From Fomitopsis serialis (taxonomy: Eukaryota > Basidiomycota > Agaricomycetes > Polyporales > Fomitopsidaceae), in assembly GCF_022376445.1 (NCBI RefSeq), contig NW_025955075.1, positions 1-64,000 on the forward strand: a stretch of 64,000 nucleotides of DNA. The letters are read 5' to 3'. Made by a program: the position numbers and the translations under genes. Position 1 is the stretch's first letter, and each line of letters opens with the position of its first letter. Under the pieces are notes generated by a model, which searched no databases, had not been told where the DNA came from, and saw only the letters and a program-made list of their open reading frames with translations. This document shows, in pieces, positions 1-11,845 of this stretch.

Positions 1-187
1 CATGGACGATATCCCGCAACCTGGCTCGCTCGAGGCGGAGGCTGGCGTGTTCTGCTTCAACATTCGACATGACCGGTACACGCTTGATTACCGGCGGTGC
101 GGATAAGACCATTAAGGTGTGTTTATCCATCTCACCTCGCCGGTTTATCTGACCCCGAGACAGGTTTATGCTGAGCAATCGCAATGA
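1..187 (+). CDS. PRP46: PRP46/PRL1-like WD40 splicing factor, 3' end (partial, frame broken)
   Basis: The window opens inside the last part of a gene resembling PRP46/PRL1/PLRG1, a WD40-propeller component of the spliceosomal NineTeen complex. The QPGSLEAEAGVF segment (17-52) and the final-blade segment TFDMTGTRLITGGADKTIK (60-115) are characteristic. An intron runs from 116 (GTGTGT) to 163 (CAG) and the last exon ends with TGA at 185-187. The two diagnostic segments lie in different frames: removing one T near 56-57 would restore FCSTFD, so a one-base insertion separates them. This is either an assembly error or a real C-terminal frameshift in a normally essential gene. The family identity rests on recalled conservation. 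Confidence 0.72.
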
Positions 188-680
188 TGTACTGTGTCAT
201 GCCTTGTAATGCTTGATTGTATTGTTCTTTCTGTATCATTGGAACTTCGGGCTGCTTATAAGTATAGCTCCCGTGAGTTCTTGCTTGTGCCAGTGTGATT
301 GACAATCAGCACAGGTGCTTCAGGGGATCTCCGTTGCAATGAAGCCTTAGTGGCGTTGGTGGTGACGAGCTAAATCGCGACCTGGTAGACATACTGCTTG
401 GGGGTCTCTAGGTTGTTATCCAGTGTTTGGGCATCAGTCGGCTATTTTCTCGTATCACTGCTGTCTTGCTGGGCAAGTGACTCAGAATGAAACTTGAGCT
501 CACAGTAGTACTCATAGACTCTAGTAAGTTAGTAGCGAATAAGTACACGAAGCACGTGAAGCGCGACACGTACCACCACGGGCGCGTCTGGGACGAGTGC
601 TGCATTGCCTCGGCCACTCAGGTTTTACAACGACCTCCTCCTCCCCACGTACTCCCTCCCGCCTCCAGGGTACGTGCGAA
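188..680. other. Intergenic spacer between PRP46-like and STE24 genes
   Basis: This holds the 3' flank of the PRP46-like gene and the promoter region of STE24. Short ORFs are present but none has coding character. No clear TATA box or repeat stands out. Confidence 0.5.
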
Positions 681-2475
681 ATGGACATCCTACACACGCA
701 ACTCGGTGCAATCGAGCGTCGTCTGGCATTCGTCGCCGTCGACTCGATAGACTGGAAGACCTATGTGCAAGCGTTCTCGTGGGCCGTCTGCTTGTTCGAG
801 TCCTACCTCATGTACGCCTTTCGCCTTTCAGATTGCGGTTTGACCTGAGAGGTGCTCCAGACTTCGGCAATATCCTCTGTACTCTAAGCCTACACCCCCA
901 CCAGCGCTCGCAGAACACTTCACCGGCGAAGTGTACACAAAGTCGCAGGCGTATGGCAAGGACAAGGCCAAGTTCTCGCTCGTCACAGGCTTGTACAAGC
1001 AAGCGGTGGACTCCTTCATGCTTCATTATGGCATATATGCATGGGCATGGGGCGTAGCAGGGAGTCTGACCGCGAGGTTCGGCTATGGGCCTGAGTACGA
1101 GGTAAGTCGAGGACTTTGAGCAGAGCTCACGACACCGGTCAACTCACTCATTCACTACTAGATCACCCAATCCAACGTCTTCGCTATCGTCCTGTTCTTC
1201 GTGTCCTCGCTGCCCAGCCTGCCGTTCTCGGTCTACCAGACGTTCGTCCTCGAGGAGAAACACGGCTTCAACAAGACGACACCCGCGCTCTTCGTCGCCG
1301 ACATGCTCAAGGGCTGGGCCGTCGGCCTCGCCCTCGCGCCACCCTTTCTCTCCGCCTTCCTCTGGATCTTCAAGTGGGCCGGCGACCGCTTCGTGCCGTG
1401 GCTCATGGCCTTCATGTGCGTCTTTCTGTTCCCAGTTGCCCAGGAGTCTTGCGACAGACGGATGGGTGCTAACTCGGGCCGACAGGATCGCGTTCCAGCT
1501 GACGATGGTGGTCATCTACCCGACGCTCATCCAGCCCCTGTTCAACAAGCTCTCGCCCCTCGCGGACGGCGAGCTCCGTACACGCATCGAGGCGCTCGCG
1601 GCGCGCCTTAAGTTCCCGCTCACGCACCTGTACGAGATCGACGGCTCGAAGCGCAGCTCGCACAGCAACGCGTACTTCTACGGTCTCCCGTGGGTGCGTA
1701 CCGTCCTGCGTTACCTCATGTGTGGTTTGGAACTCATTAGAATCAACCCAGAGCAAGCACATCGTCGTCTTCGACACGCTCATCCAGCAGAGCAAGGCTG
1801 GCGAGGTCGAGGCCGTTCTCGGTGCGTTCCCTCGCGCACCTTTTTCCAACCGAGTACGGCATACTGAGGCGCTGTCGGCGGATAGCACATGAGCTCGGAC
1901 ACTGGTACTACCTCCACCCGACGAAGATGATGCTCGTCTCGCAGCTGCACCTCTTCTCCATCCTCGCGCTCTTCCCCGCCTTCCTGCACGCGCCGCCCGT
2001 TCTCCGCGCGTTCGACTTCCCTGCGCAGGTCGCCGCCCGCCCGCCCACCATCGTCGCGTTCCTCCTCTTCCAGGTGCGTCGCCCCTCATCCGCTCTCTTA
2101 CTGGGCGAGCTGACGCCGTGCAGATGATTATCTCGCCGCTCGAGTCAATCGCGGGCATCGCGCTGAACGCGGTGAGCCGCAAGTTCGAGTACGAGGCGGA
2201 CCGGTTCGCGTGCGAGCTCCAGAGCATGCTCAAGGCGGAGGAGATGGCCGACATGGGCGACCGCCTCGGCCGCGCGCTCACCACCCTCCACGTGAAGAAC
2301 CTCTCTACCGTCTGGGTTGACTGGCTGTGAGTACCTCGCGGTGTTGTCTCTGAAAATGCTGACGCGCTGCAGGTACTCGGCGTATCACCACTCGCACCCG
2401 ACCCTCACGGAGCGGTTGCGCGCATTGGAGGGCTTCAAGAGCGCCGCGGCGAGTGCGAGCAAGAAGGAGCTTTGA
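681..2475 (+). CDS. STE24: STE24/AFC1 CAAX prenyl protease (M48A zinc metalloprotease)
   Basis: Integral ER-membrane zinc metalloprotease that removes the AAX tripeptide from prenylated CAAX proteins such as fungal a-factor-type pheromones. Eight exons join in phase: 681-811, 861-1101, 1162-1415, 1486-1693, 1752-1821, 1886-2073, 2124-2326 and 2373-2475, giving 465 aa, a normal length for the family. The HEXXH motif reads HELGHW across the 1821/1886 junction. The third zinc ligand lies in SRKFEYEADRFA at the start of exon 7. Hydrophobic membrane segments recur along the protein. The C-terminus is KKEL, a KKXX-type di-lysine ER retrieval signal. The ATG at 681 was chosen because it begins the conserved N-terminal helix. 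All introns are GT-AG, 46-70 nt long. This gene looks intact. Confidence 0.95.
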
Positions 2476-2627
2476 TGCACTCCGCCTTCGAGGGCACAGG
2501 TGTGTTCTGTCTCAGAGACGTGAACCTTCTTGAAAAGACCACCCACGAGGGAAAGTAAGTTATGTAGGGGGGAATGATTATATATTGTTATCTCGCACAG
2601 GCCTATGGACACGGACTGCGAAAGTAA

Positions 2628-3930
2628 CTACGACCCGCCCTCAGAGGCGGTCTGCTTCAGCCGCCGCTTCTCCGCCCACTCTCTCGCTCGCACTCGTCTG
2701 GCGGCTTTCGCTTCGTCGTCTTGGACATCCGCAGAACCCATCGTCGGCGGCTTCTCGTCCGTCTGCGACTTTCTCATCGTCTTCTCCACATCATCTCCTG
2801 ACCGATCTGAGTCACTGTCAGCTTCGCTGTCCGATCCACCGTAGCCCGCTAACCCCCCAAGGCTAGATTTGGGTTGCGCCTTTTGCTCTTGTTCCTTGTC
2901 CATCCTGGCGTGAGTCTTGGCAAGCCGCCACGCGCGGGACCAGCGGCCCTTGAGGAATGCGAAACGGCGGTCTGCGCCGTGATTCGCCAGGATGCGCATC
3001 TCGAGTTGTGCAGGGTTCGGCGAGCTGAGGACGTGGGACGCCGTGCGGCGCATGAGGTCCCTCTCAGTCTCGTCGGGCTATGAGATCAACGAGGTCAATA
3101 CTTTGTAAGATGTAAGGTCGTCGGGTTACAGACCTCTTCGTCACTCCCGCCCCATTGCTCTTCGGCAGGCTGCTCGTCTGCCTCCGCCTCCGCCTCAGAG
3201 CGTAGCGCTCGTAGTCGATCCTCTCTGCCTTGATCAATGAGACGGCGTCGTTTGTCTCTCCGGTATTCCTCGACCTCGTCTGATGAGAAAAAGAATGTGT
3301 CTTCTGCGTCGGATGGTAGGTCGGACCACCCGCCGGGGGAGCTGGGCACGTCTGAGGGTATATCGTACGAGATGGATGGTAGAGCGTCCAGGAGCAGTCG
3401 TGCATCGTACCTGCACTGTATGTTAGTACTTCTGCGAAGTGAAGAGATCGAAACGAGCCGTTCCCGAATGTTTGAATTCACCAGAGTCCTGAGTCGCGAT
3501 CACAGCCAACGCCCCGTCGGTGCCCTACGGAGGTGCGTAGCAGGCCAGTGCTGGGAAAGGCCTACCTGTCCATCCACAGACCCTCCGCGTCCTCTTCATC
3601 TCGCCGCTCTGTGGTGGAAGCTTGGCCGAGCGAGACCAGCTCCTCTCCATCGTCCTCAACCTCCACACGTCCACCGGCAGCGCCCTGCCACTTGATGAGC
3701 CCTTCCCCGATACGAGCCTTGCGTTTCCCGGCGTCCTCGTAGTAAGACACTTCCAGAGAGTCAGCCGCTGCGTGGGCTCGAGGCCCGCGGACGACATCCG
3801 CTTCGTGCGCCTGGACGAACAGTGCGGGATCCGGTGCGCTGGGCACGTCGTGTTCCTCTGCGACGGCCCAGCGGTCGCGGCCGCGAGGACGCGGAGGTTG
3901 TTTGCGCTTCCTGGTCTTTGTGGTAGACAT
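2628..3930 (-). CDS. Conserved protein of unknown function, acidic C-terminus
   Basis: Three exons on the minus strand: 3930-3566, 3410-3134 and about 3075-2628. The N-terminus is basic (TKTRKRKQPPRPRGRD), which could be a nuclear signal. The middle is rich in acidic and basic stretches. The last exon carries the well-folded-looking segment NPAQLEMRILANHGADRRF followed by AFLKGRW, faintly reminiscent of a SURP-type RNA-processing module, then a Ser/Asp-rich tail and a basic RRVRAREWAEKRRLKQ end. Exons 1 and 2 join cleanly in phase 2. For intron 2 (about 3133-3076) I find no canonical GT-AG pair that keeps frame: the obvious sites leave a one-base shift. The gene faces away from STE24 tail-to-tail. 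I do not recognise a function. Confidence 0.68.
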
Positions 3931-6167
3931 AGAACTTAGCGTTGTCGATGTATAGGGCGAGGAGATACTAGAGATACAGCGCGTGCAGCGTTTGAGGCCC
4001 AATGAAAAACGCATCTGCTGGGAGATGATCCAAGCTGCTGGGAGCTGCGCGCGTCGTCGAAATGTGCCCGAATCTGCTCGGAGCTGCTAACAGCTTACAG
4101 CAAAGTCACTAAATGACAGCTTGTCAGCGAGATAACTCGTCGTCGTTGGTGCTTAGAGTCTTTTGCCTCTGAGTTGGAGCTGTAGCCCATCGATATCGCT
4201 GTCGAGTCCACCCCCTTGCGTTAAGCACTTACGGTACCACTGCGCGGTGCGCATTATGATATCGCTAACGTTCCCGCCCGTTCTGGTCTGACGTAATGTC
4301 TTTGCAGCGACGGCCGTCGTCGTCGTCGACGTCTTCCTGCCCCCCTCTCTCATGCTCTTACCACCACCATCACCTAATGTAATTGCCCGCTGCTTGTCTA
4401 CCGCCCGCCCGCTCACCCTGCTGTATGCCCGTCTCATCTGCTTACGTGTCTCTTCTCTCGCCCATGCATCTTTCTCACTTGCCACGCACCTTCTTGCCTG
4501 CGCGCACACCTTGCTCGCCCGCCCCCTCCTTGTTTTCCCTCCCCGCACATCTCGCTCACACTTTAGCTGCCCGTCCACTCGCACGTTCGTTCCTAGCACA
4601 CCGCGCCATGTAATGGACGGCCTCGAAGGCCAACTTCGGAGTGCCGACGCGCGTGCCCAGCGCACTGATTGGCTGGCGCCCCACCCTCGAACGCGCCTCT
4701 GACCGCGTCTGACGGCCTCCCGACGCTGTCTCGACGGCCATCGTCCGCCAGTCGAGTCTCCGTCGAACGCCCTCCAAGCACCCGTCCGTCGCACTCTGCC
4801 TTCCCCCTGCGCTCTGCTCCTCGTTGCCCTCCCGTCGTCTCTCTGCCCCCCACGCCTTCCCCTTGCTCCTCCCGTGCTCGCCGACACGCCAGCTCGATCC
4901 ACGCAGCCGAGGCGAGTCTGCAGACACTCCCAATGTATCCGACCTTGTTCAGCTTGTAGAGGCGCGTTTCGTTGTTTCGTGACTTTGTCGTGCGCATTTA
5001 TTGAGTCTATGCGCGGCACACGAAGACCTAATACGACGACCTCGCACGGGATACGCCCAGCCCCGACTCGTCGAACCATACGCACTAGCGACGCGACGGA
5101 CCCCACCACGCAACACACGACGCGTGGTCAACGACGGAGCGACGTCACACGGCGTCGCTCTGCCACCCACCTTCGTGGACATCCCTCTGAATGACGACGA
5201 TGCAGCCGCTGGGCCACGCATGCGACATAGCGTGCCCAGACGCATCTGCTAGAGCATGCACGCGCACGACAGGCACGGCGTCAGCCGTCTTGGACCCTTG
5301 GTCTACGAATGTCAATCGACTACGGTACGTGCTATCGACTCGACCCCCATCTGTGCCCCGCTACCACGACAGTACCACAGCTCGATGCTTCTCCCCCGAA
5401 TCATCAAGTGTGGTGTGCACGCATGTCACGGTCACTCTCGGCTCGACTTTCAGGGACCGGACGATTCCCTGTATGGAACCGTTCAGCGAGTATGCAGTGC
5501 ACCGTGCCCAAAAGACTGACCTACCACGCATCACTCGACCCTCGTACCGAGCGCACGCGTTCGCCATCGTCACGCATGGTTGCGTCACGGCGGGGCGCAT
5601 CGAGGGTCAAGTGGGTCAATCAGTGAGTGACCTCGCACATATACGTCGACGTGGATTCACCTGTTCACCGACGTCCATGCTCATCGACATACGCACACTA
5701 CGACGGCACCACACACGCTCGACTGATGAACGGACACGTCAGCAGGGAGACGCACGTGGACACGAACACGAACTTACCGTGCGAGGGATCTGTGCTGCGC
5801 GCAGGACAAGATTGGGAGACGGGAGGAGCTGGTGGTCTGCAAAAGCACGTCGCTTCCCTCTGCCTTATATCTTTGTCCGTGAGTGCGAGATCCCACGCCG
5901 TCACCCGAAACTTCGCGTAGCCATGGCCGCCCTCCCTCCGCGGATGCCTAGCCGACTCAATGGCATTGTAGACTGGACAATGACTGATGCAGTACAAGCA
6001 GAACCAGCCTGAGGAACGCACGCGCAAGTCGTGCGTTTTCATGACAGGAACCACCATCGATGCGAGGTATGTTCTATGGTACGTCTCGGAGTGTACATCG
6101 CAGATAGCAAGACTGATACCTGTCCGATGACACCAGCGAGCGACAGGAAAGAAGGCCCTGAATGTTC
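3931..6167. other. Gene-poor spacer upstream of the LINE insertion
   Basis: About 2.2 kb with no gene I can support. It starts with a short repeat (3991-4100). The stretch 4290-4930 is strongly pyrimidine-rich on the plus strand, and 5000-5900 is GC-rich with many CG dinucleotides. ORFs of 270-320 codons here have low-complexity, Arg/Ser/Thr-biased translations and no recognisable domain. Confidence 0.5.
3991..4100. repeat. Short dispersed repeat, copy 1 (related to 17341-17575)
   Basis: The segment 3991-4025 (TTTGAGGCCCAATGAAAAAC then GCATCTGCTGGGAGATG) matches, in inverted orientation, 17540-17574 with few differences. The rest is built from variants of GGAGCTGCT and AGCATCT. It sits just upstream of the start of the 2628-3930 gene. 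It could be a MITE remnant or a dispersed promoter-proximal repeat. Confidence 0.55.
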
Positions 6168-6180
6168 CCGACTTCAATTA
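6168..6180. repeat. Target-site duplication, 3' side of LINE
   Basis: CCGACTTCAATTA is repeated exactly at 16925-16937 and directly abuts the 24-nt poly(T). It may extend two bases (TT) further, but those cannot be told apart from the poly(T). Confidence 0.93.
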
Positions 6181-6204
6181 TTTTTTTTTTTTTTTTTTTT
6201 TTTT
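6181..6204 (-). other. Poly(A) end of the LINE
   Basis: 24 uninterrupted T on the plus strand, i.e. the A-tail of the minus-strand element, lying immediately beside the TSD. Target-primed reverse transcription predicts this arrangement. Confidence 0.92.
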
Positions 6205-6341
6205 GGAGGGCTTTAACAGACGCCGGCAGTTGACAATTGGTCAGCCCCGGACGTCCAGCTTGCGAACGGGTTTCCCCGTTAGTGCAGTCCACGGAAAAAA
6301 TGCTGTTTACACACGGTTTCAACAAACCAGTGTGGGGCTCG

Positions 6342-9300
6342 TCACCCGGGGTCTAGGAAGAGACGGAGAGTTGGTGAACTACCCACTAAAAAGCCTCTGC
6401 ACTGGGTCCAGTCTTCGGGGAGCGCGAGTTCGTCGAAGATTGTGCCGTTCCAAGTGGCGGTGATCAGATCGCGGTTGAAAGCTAGTTTTCCGTATTTACG
6501 CCTTGTGGCCTCTGCATCCGTTGCAAGTCTACCGTTCAGAGTGAATATGAATTTACGTCGTACATGGGATTCCACGTGGTTCCAATTTTCGTCGGTCTCG
6601 TGACCGATTACCCTTTCGCAACGGAGTTTCCATATTAGGTGGGCTGCTTCAGAGATGAGGATTCTCCAGAGTCGAGTTGCTCCAGGCCTTATTTTGTTTT
6701 TGCTGTCAGTCCATTTCGCAAGTCCGAGGCCGTGGATCGACTCCATCGTTGGAGTATTCCACGGCAAGTTTTTCTTTTTCCATATCGAGGCAGCTATCCC
6801 CCATATCACTTTCTGACCTGTGGCTCGGCACTCGAAGAGGATATGTGAGATCGATTCGAGGGCCCCGCAGAAGCTGCATTGGGCTCTGTCCTCATAATTC
6901 GGAATTTTCAGCCAGAATTCACCGCATTTCAGGCCGCCATGGATGCTCTTCCACAGGAAGACGGCGAAGGGTCTGCTGAAGTCCTTGTGTCGGCTGGTTA
7001 GCCAGATCGACGCATGTCCCACCGGACCGGTCGTTATGTTAGCTTGGCGGATGGCGGTCAAGTTACGCTCGGTCATTTTCCGCATAGGGGTGTCCTTATG
7101 TTTGAGGATGCCTCTGTATGCGATGGCTTGTGTGAGTGTCACAAGGCGGGCGCCGGTGACTTCAAAACGGGCATCACGGGTTAGAGGTGCGTGTTCTTTC
7201 CTAGTGAAATCGAGGTGTTCAGGACTGGATGCTTGTTGTCGAGCAGTTTCCAATGTCTTCAGGTCATTGGGTTTATTCGCGCGTCCGAATGTAGTGGGCG
7301 CGCATCGCTGCCGCAGTTTGTTCAGTATCGTTCTCATATGTTCTTCTAGGGCGACGTCTACCCAGCCTCGGTCCTCCCATTCCGGCAATTTATCCATGAT
7401 TGTTTCGGCCAGTAGGCTAGTTGTGCATATTATGTGTAGAGGCACGTCAAGTGGGGTTTGTTCCACAACGTAGATGGCGACCGCTAGGTCGCCTGGGACT
7501 ATTTGGTGAGTATTCCTCTCAGTAGTCACCGTGAACAGGGCGTTCCTGGCGTCTTGTGGACCGAAATACACTGCGTGCGGAGGGGCTGGTTGGGGAGGGT
7601 CGTTCCTTGATGATTTCTTTACCGCGCGCGTGGGGAAAATATAGACTGTCGTTGCTTCGTTATGGACGATCCGGCCCGGTCTCTGTCTGTGGGTGGGTGG
7701 GTCTTGTTGTGTATGCTTGCTGACGAAAGCGCGGAAGGATTCAGATATGCCTCCGCGTGCGGTGATCGATGGGTTGAAGAGGACGGTGTCCCCTTCATCG
7801 ATCTTGGCTCCATCGTTCTTGGACACTCTGCGAGACGTGAGTGTCAGACCGTCTGTGTAGTTGGTCACCAGCGGGTTCCATTTCGGTAGGATTTCACTCA
7901 ATATCCTGAAGGCTGCTAATCTACACTTCTCCGGGTGTTTACATCCGTCTGTTCGTGAGGTTCGGCATTCAACGCATGGGCAGTTGTCCTTACCCCAGTG
8001 GGGGGAGTGGGTTGCGTCGGGATGGACGTGCCGCATGTTGATCGCGTGGAGCGCAGCAGGTCCGATATGAGGTTGACCGCATGGTTGTCTCTCAGGCATT
8101 TGCTAACTGCTGAGTTGTTTAGCCTTCGGAGTGCTTTCGTGGCGCCTAGGTGATACCACGTTGGCAGGAGCTTCTTGAGTGGTTCGTCTACCCGCAGCGC
8201 CTCAAGGTGAACTCCGTATTTCTTGCTCGTTGACAGCATATCTCTGATATACGATGGTAGGCCGGATTTCGCGCTTCGCGAGGTGTTCCAGCTTTGCAGG
8301 AACGTGTTTAGTTGGGTCTTAGGTTGGATTGCCCCGGCTTCCTTGGTTACGTGCTTGTTTATAATGGCATCCATCGCGTACGCCCAGGTGGGTCTGTTAC
8401 TCTCGAGGTTGAGATACCGTTTGATCCACATCAGGTTCACAGCTTCGTTTCTGGCCTTTATGTCGAGAAGACCGAGGCCGCCCTGTTGGACGGGGAGGTG
8501 CAAAGTGTTCAGGTTCACAGGGGGGACTCCGTTATTTCCCCACATAAAGGTGCGGACTATCTTGGTGAGTTCAGTTTCTATGGACTTGGGCATACCTTGG
8601 ACGACGGTCAGGTATTGCGAGATTCCCCCCGGGCCCATCTGAACGATGTGCCTCTTCCCGAGCATCGAGGGTCGGCATTGGCCCCATCTCTCTAGGAAGG
8701 CACGGATCTTCTGGAGGGCTGGGGTCCATACGCTGACCTGGCTTACTCCGTTCCCTACCCAGGCTCCGAGGATCCTAACAGGTTCGCCCTCCTTTGCTAT
8801 GCGGACGTGGGGTGGTATGATCGGTGAGTTCTGTTTTTCGGGGTCGAGGCGCCGGGATTGGAGCACCGCGTGTCTGTAATCTTCCGAACCGACCGGAATG
8901 ACTTCCGTTTTTCCGTCGTTGAACTTAGCGCGTGAGGCCATGCACCATTTCGTCAAGATCGTCCACAGAGTGGGCCATTCGTCGCTTTTCGACAGGAAAG
9001 CGGACGTGTCGTCTGCGAACAGCTTGGTGACTAGTCTATCTTTTGCACCGGGAATGGCGAAGCCTTTTAACTCCGACCGCCGGAGTGCGTGTGCTAGTGG
9101 CTCTATTGCTATGTCAAATATAAGGCATGACAGTGGGTCGCCTTGGCGTACCCCTCTGGTAACTTTGAAGAAGGAGCTAGTCTCACCGTTTACAATGACT
9201 ACGGTTCGCGCGTCTGAGTACAGGGTTTTGACTTTGTCAATGAAGTGGCGAGGTAGGTGGAAGGCTTCTAGGGTTCGCCATAGGTAAGCATGGTCAATTT

Positions 9301-11368
9301 TATCATATGCTTTTTCCTGGTCGAGTGCGACGATGACGCCGTCCTCTTCTGTAGCTTCAGCGTAGTCAACTAGGACGCGGCATGTTTGCGTTTGGTCCTC
9401 AATATGTCGGCCGGGGACGAAACCAGCTTGGTCGTCGTGTATGATCTTCCCTGCGACTTGGCCTAGGCGTGAGGTGAGTACTCTCGTGTAGATCTTATAA
9501 TCCGTGTTTAGGAGAGTTATAGGTCAGTAATTGCTTATTTCCCTTCTGTCTCCCTTTTTGTAGAGCGGGCACAGCCATCCTTCAGCGAAGTTGCTGTTAG
9601 GAGGGAGGCCGTTTACTTCCATGTCGTTGTACAGGCATTCGAGGTATTCCAGACTGTTGAAGTCGCCCGCGTCGGAGTCTCCTGACATGAACACCTTCCA
9701 GAATTCGTAGGGGATGCCGTCTAGTCCCGCGGCACGGCCTGTTTGTGAGTGTCTAAGGGCTTCTTTTATGTCCTCTTTGCTAACAGTCGCTGATAGGAAG
9801 TCCTTGTCTTCCTGGTCGAGGGCAGAATTCACCGTTTGCAAAACTTCCTCGGTGGCCGCGAGTTGGCCATCTATTGTAAAGTCTGGTGGGTTTGTATTTT
9901 GAATGTTATCATGGTAATCTTTTGCTAGTTCCGCCATTTTGTCGGAGCGTGTTTCAAAGGTTGGCGGGTTCGAGGCGGGGATGCGAAGAGAGTACATCAC
10001 ATCACGCGGTCTGCGGTCTCTGTTGATTGCTGACCAGTATTTCGTCACCTTTTCAGAGTTCATCACGTAGCGAGCTGTTGTACTCAGTTTGGAGAGGGAT
10101 CGTTTCATCTTCTCTAGCTCCAGTATTCTATTCTGGAGGACTGCCGCATCGTTCTGTAGCGGTTCCGAGGAGTCTGCGACAGGTGAGTGACCGATTTTAT
10201 GTAGGTGTTCTGTGAGCTTTTCTATTGTCGCTTTTAGTTTAGGGGCCGATTTTCGCAGTTTGTCTCGTGCAAGTTTGACAAGGTCTTTCTTGAACTGGCT
10301 GTGGACGTGTTGAGGTGTGCGATTGTGGTCTCTATGTTCTTTTTGGGTCAGCGCCCTCATTTCTGATATTGCCTTCTTCCCTAGGGTTGTTACATCTCTC
10401 CGGAAATCGTCGTTTTCCATGATATGGATTGGTAGGGCCCACCGTCCTCTGCCTATGAAGGGAGTGGTTTTCGCGCTTAGGGCTGCGCTAACCAGTCTGT
10501 GGTCAGTGCTTACTCCCGTTGTTTGTATCGTCCATTCATGAGATGTTCTGATTATGTCATTTGTTGCGTATATTCGGTCTATCCTCGATCGCGTTATGCT
10601 GCCCCGTTGTGGGAATGTGAAGTCCTTCATTGTGGGTTCTGTCATACGCCATCCGTCATACACATCTAGGAAGCGGAGGAGATCACGCAGGTTCTGAACA
10701 GCTTGGGGCGAGTCTTCCCTAGCTGGTTGTCTGTCTATAGCTTCCTCGACGATGTTGAAGTCTCCGGCGAATATATCTGGTTTTCGATATCTTCCCTTTT
10801 CAGCTAGCTCAAGGAGTAGTTTCCAAAAGGCTGCATTTTCATGCGCGGGGTTTGGTGCGTATACATTCATGATCGTAAGGTACTTGTCAGCGTGCCAATG
10901 CATGCGCAGAATCATCGCTCGACCAGGGATGATTTCCGAGAACTGGATCCCCTTCACATCGACAAGTTCACGGTTAAGGACAATGGAGACGCCCTGGGTG
11001 GACGACGCAGATTCTGAGCTAGAGTTGTGTAGAGTTATGCGACGGCCGTATAAGCGGTTTATCATCTCTTCGTCTTCTTTGGTTAGGTGGGTTTCTTGTA
11101 AGCAGAGTATGCCGATTTTCGCTTCTCGCATTAGTTGATTCAGCTCATTCCATTTCTGATTATTGGGGCTTATTATCCCGCTCCTTCCGTTCATGTTCAG
11201 AGAACCGATATGGATATTAGCTTTTGTCTTACGTCCTGTTCTCGGCGCTGATTCTCTGTGTGCCTGGGTTGAGGGTGTTACCCTCTGAGCTCGGGCTCCT
11301 GTCCTTTCATCTCGACGAGGCGTGAAGAGTGAGGTGTCAGGAGCAGCCCCGTCACCGGGTTCCTCCAT
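6342..11368 (-). pseudogene. LINE ORF2: APE endonuclease + reverse transcriptase, broken
   Basis: The N-terminal part (11368-9527) has an APE-type endonuclease: an N-terminal GSLNMNGR strand, LQETHL, GDFNIV and the STDHR motif. The reverse transcriptase begins around 9780 (TGRAAGLDGIPYEFW) and continues through RGVRQGDPLS and the catalytic FADD box (complement of 9006-9020). The C-terminus has a CX2CX7HX4C zinc motif (CSFCGALESISHILFEC), typical of Tad/I-type elements, and no RNase H that I can see. A TGA at 9526-9524 interrupts the NY-RPITLLN motif where CGA (Arg) is expected. Reading then continues in frame to about 8050, where the frame shifts by one base and continues to the stop at 6342. 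No other lesions were seen. Confidence 0.9.
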
Positions 11369-11845
11369 CCGGTCCTCAAGATCTGCTTGGACGGGGAGTT
11401 CGCAGGTCTCTCTTGGACGGAGGAGATGTGTGCCGTGTGCCAGATATGCATCCGTGGGGGGGGGTTTGTTTCATGTATGTTCGCCGTTGCTGTTCGCTTC
11501 CCGGCTACAACGATCCACCGGGGGCGGAGAGCGCTCCTGGCTCTCTCAGGGGACACGCAAAGCTAAGTTGCTTGGTTTCTCAACCCGGACAAGTCTAAAT
11601 AGTGCCCGTTTCGCTGTTTAGAATGCGTCAGAAGACCGAGGCTTTCCTGTCCTGCTTAGAGCAGTCAGTAAATTTGGGCACCCGGGCAGCTGGGCATGGG
11701 GGATAGGGGAGTTAGTTCAGAATGTAGGAGACATCACTTTTTAGGATCACGCTCGTGGGCCGTTATGCGGAAGATGCATGATATTCGAGGTAGGATTATA
11801 CAAAGGCGACAGGCGACAGATAGATCGGTATTACGACGGTACATG

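Noticed and set aside
4153..5118. 321-codon minus-strand ORF
   Set aside because: Arg/Gly/Ser-rich, no domain, lies opposite a pyrimidine-rich stretch; it looks like a compositional ORF.
5191..6012. 273-codon plus-strand ORF
   Set aside because: Thr/Arg/His-biased translation without any recognisable domain, in a CG-rich spacer.
6181..6204. Poly(T) as a simple microsatellite
   Set aside because: It directly abuts a TSD and lies at the 3' end of a LINE ORF2, so it is the poly(A) tail of the element.
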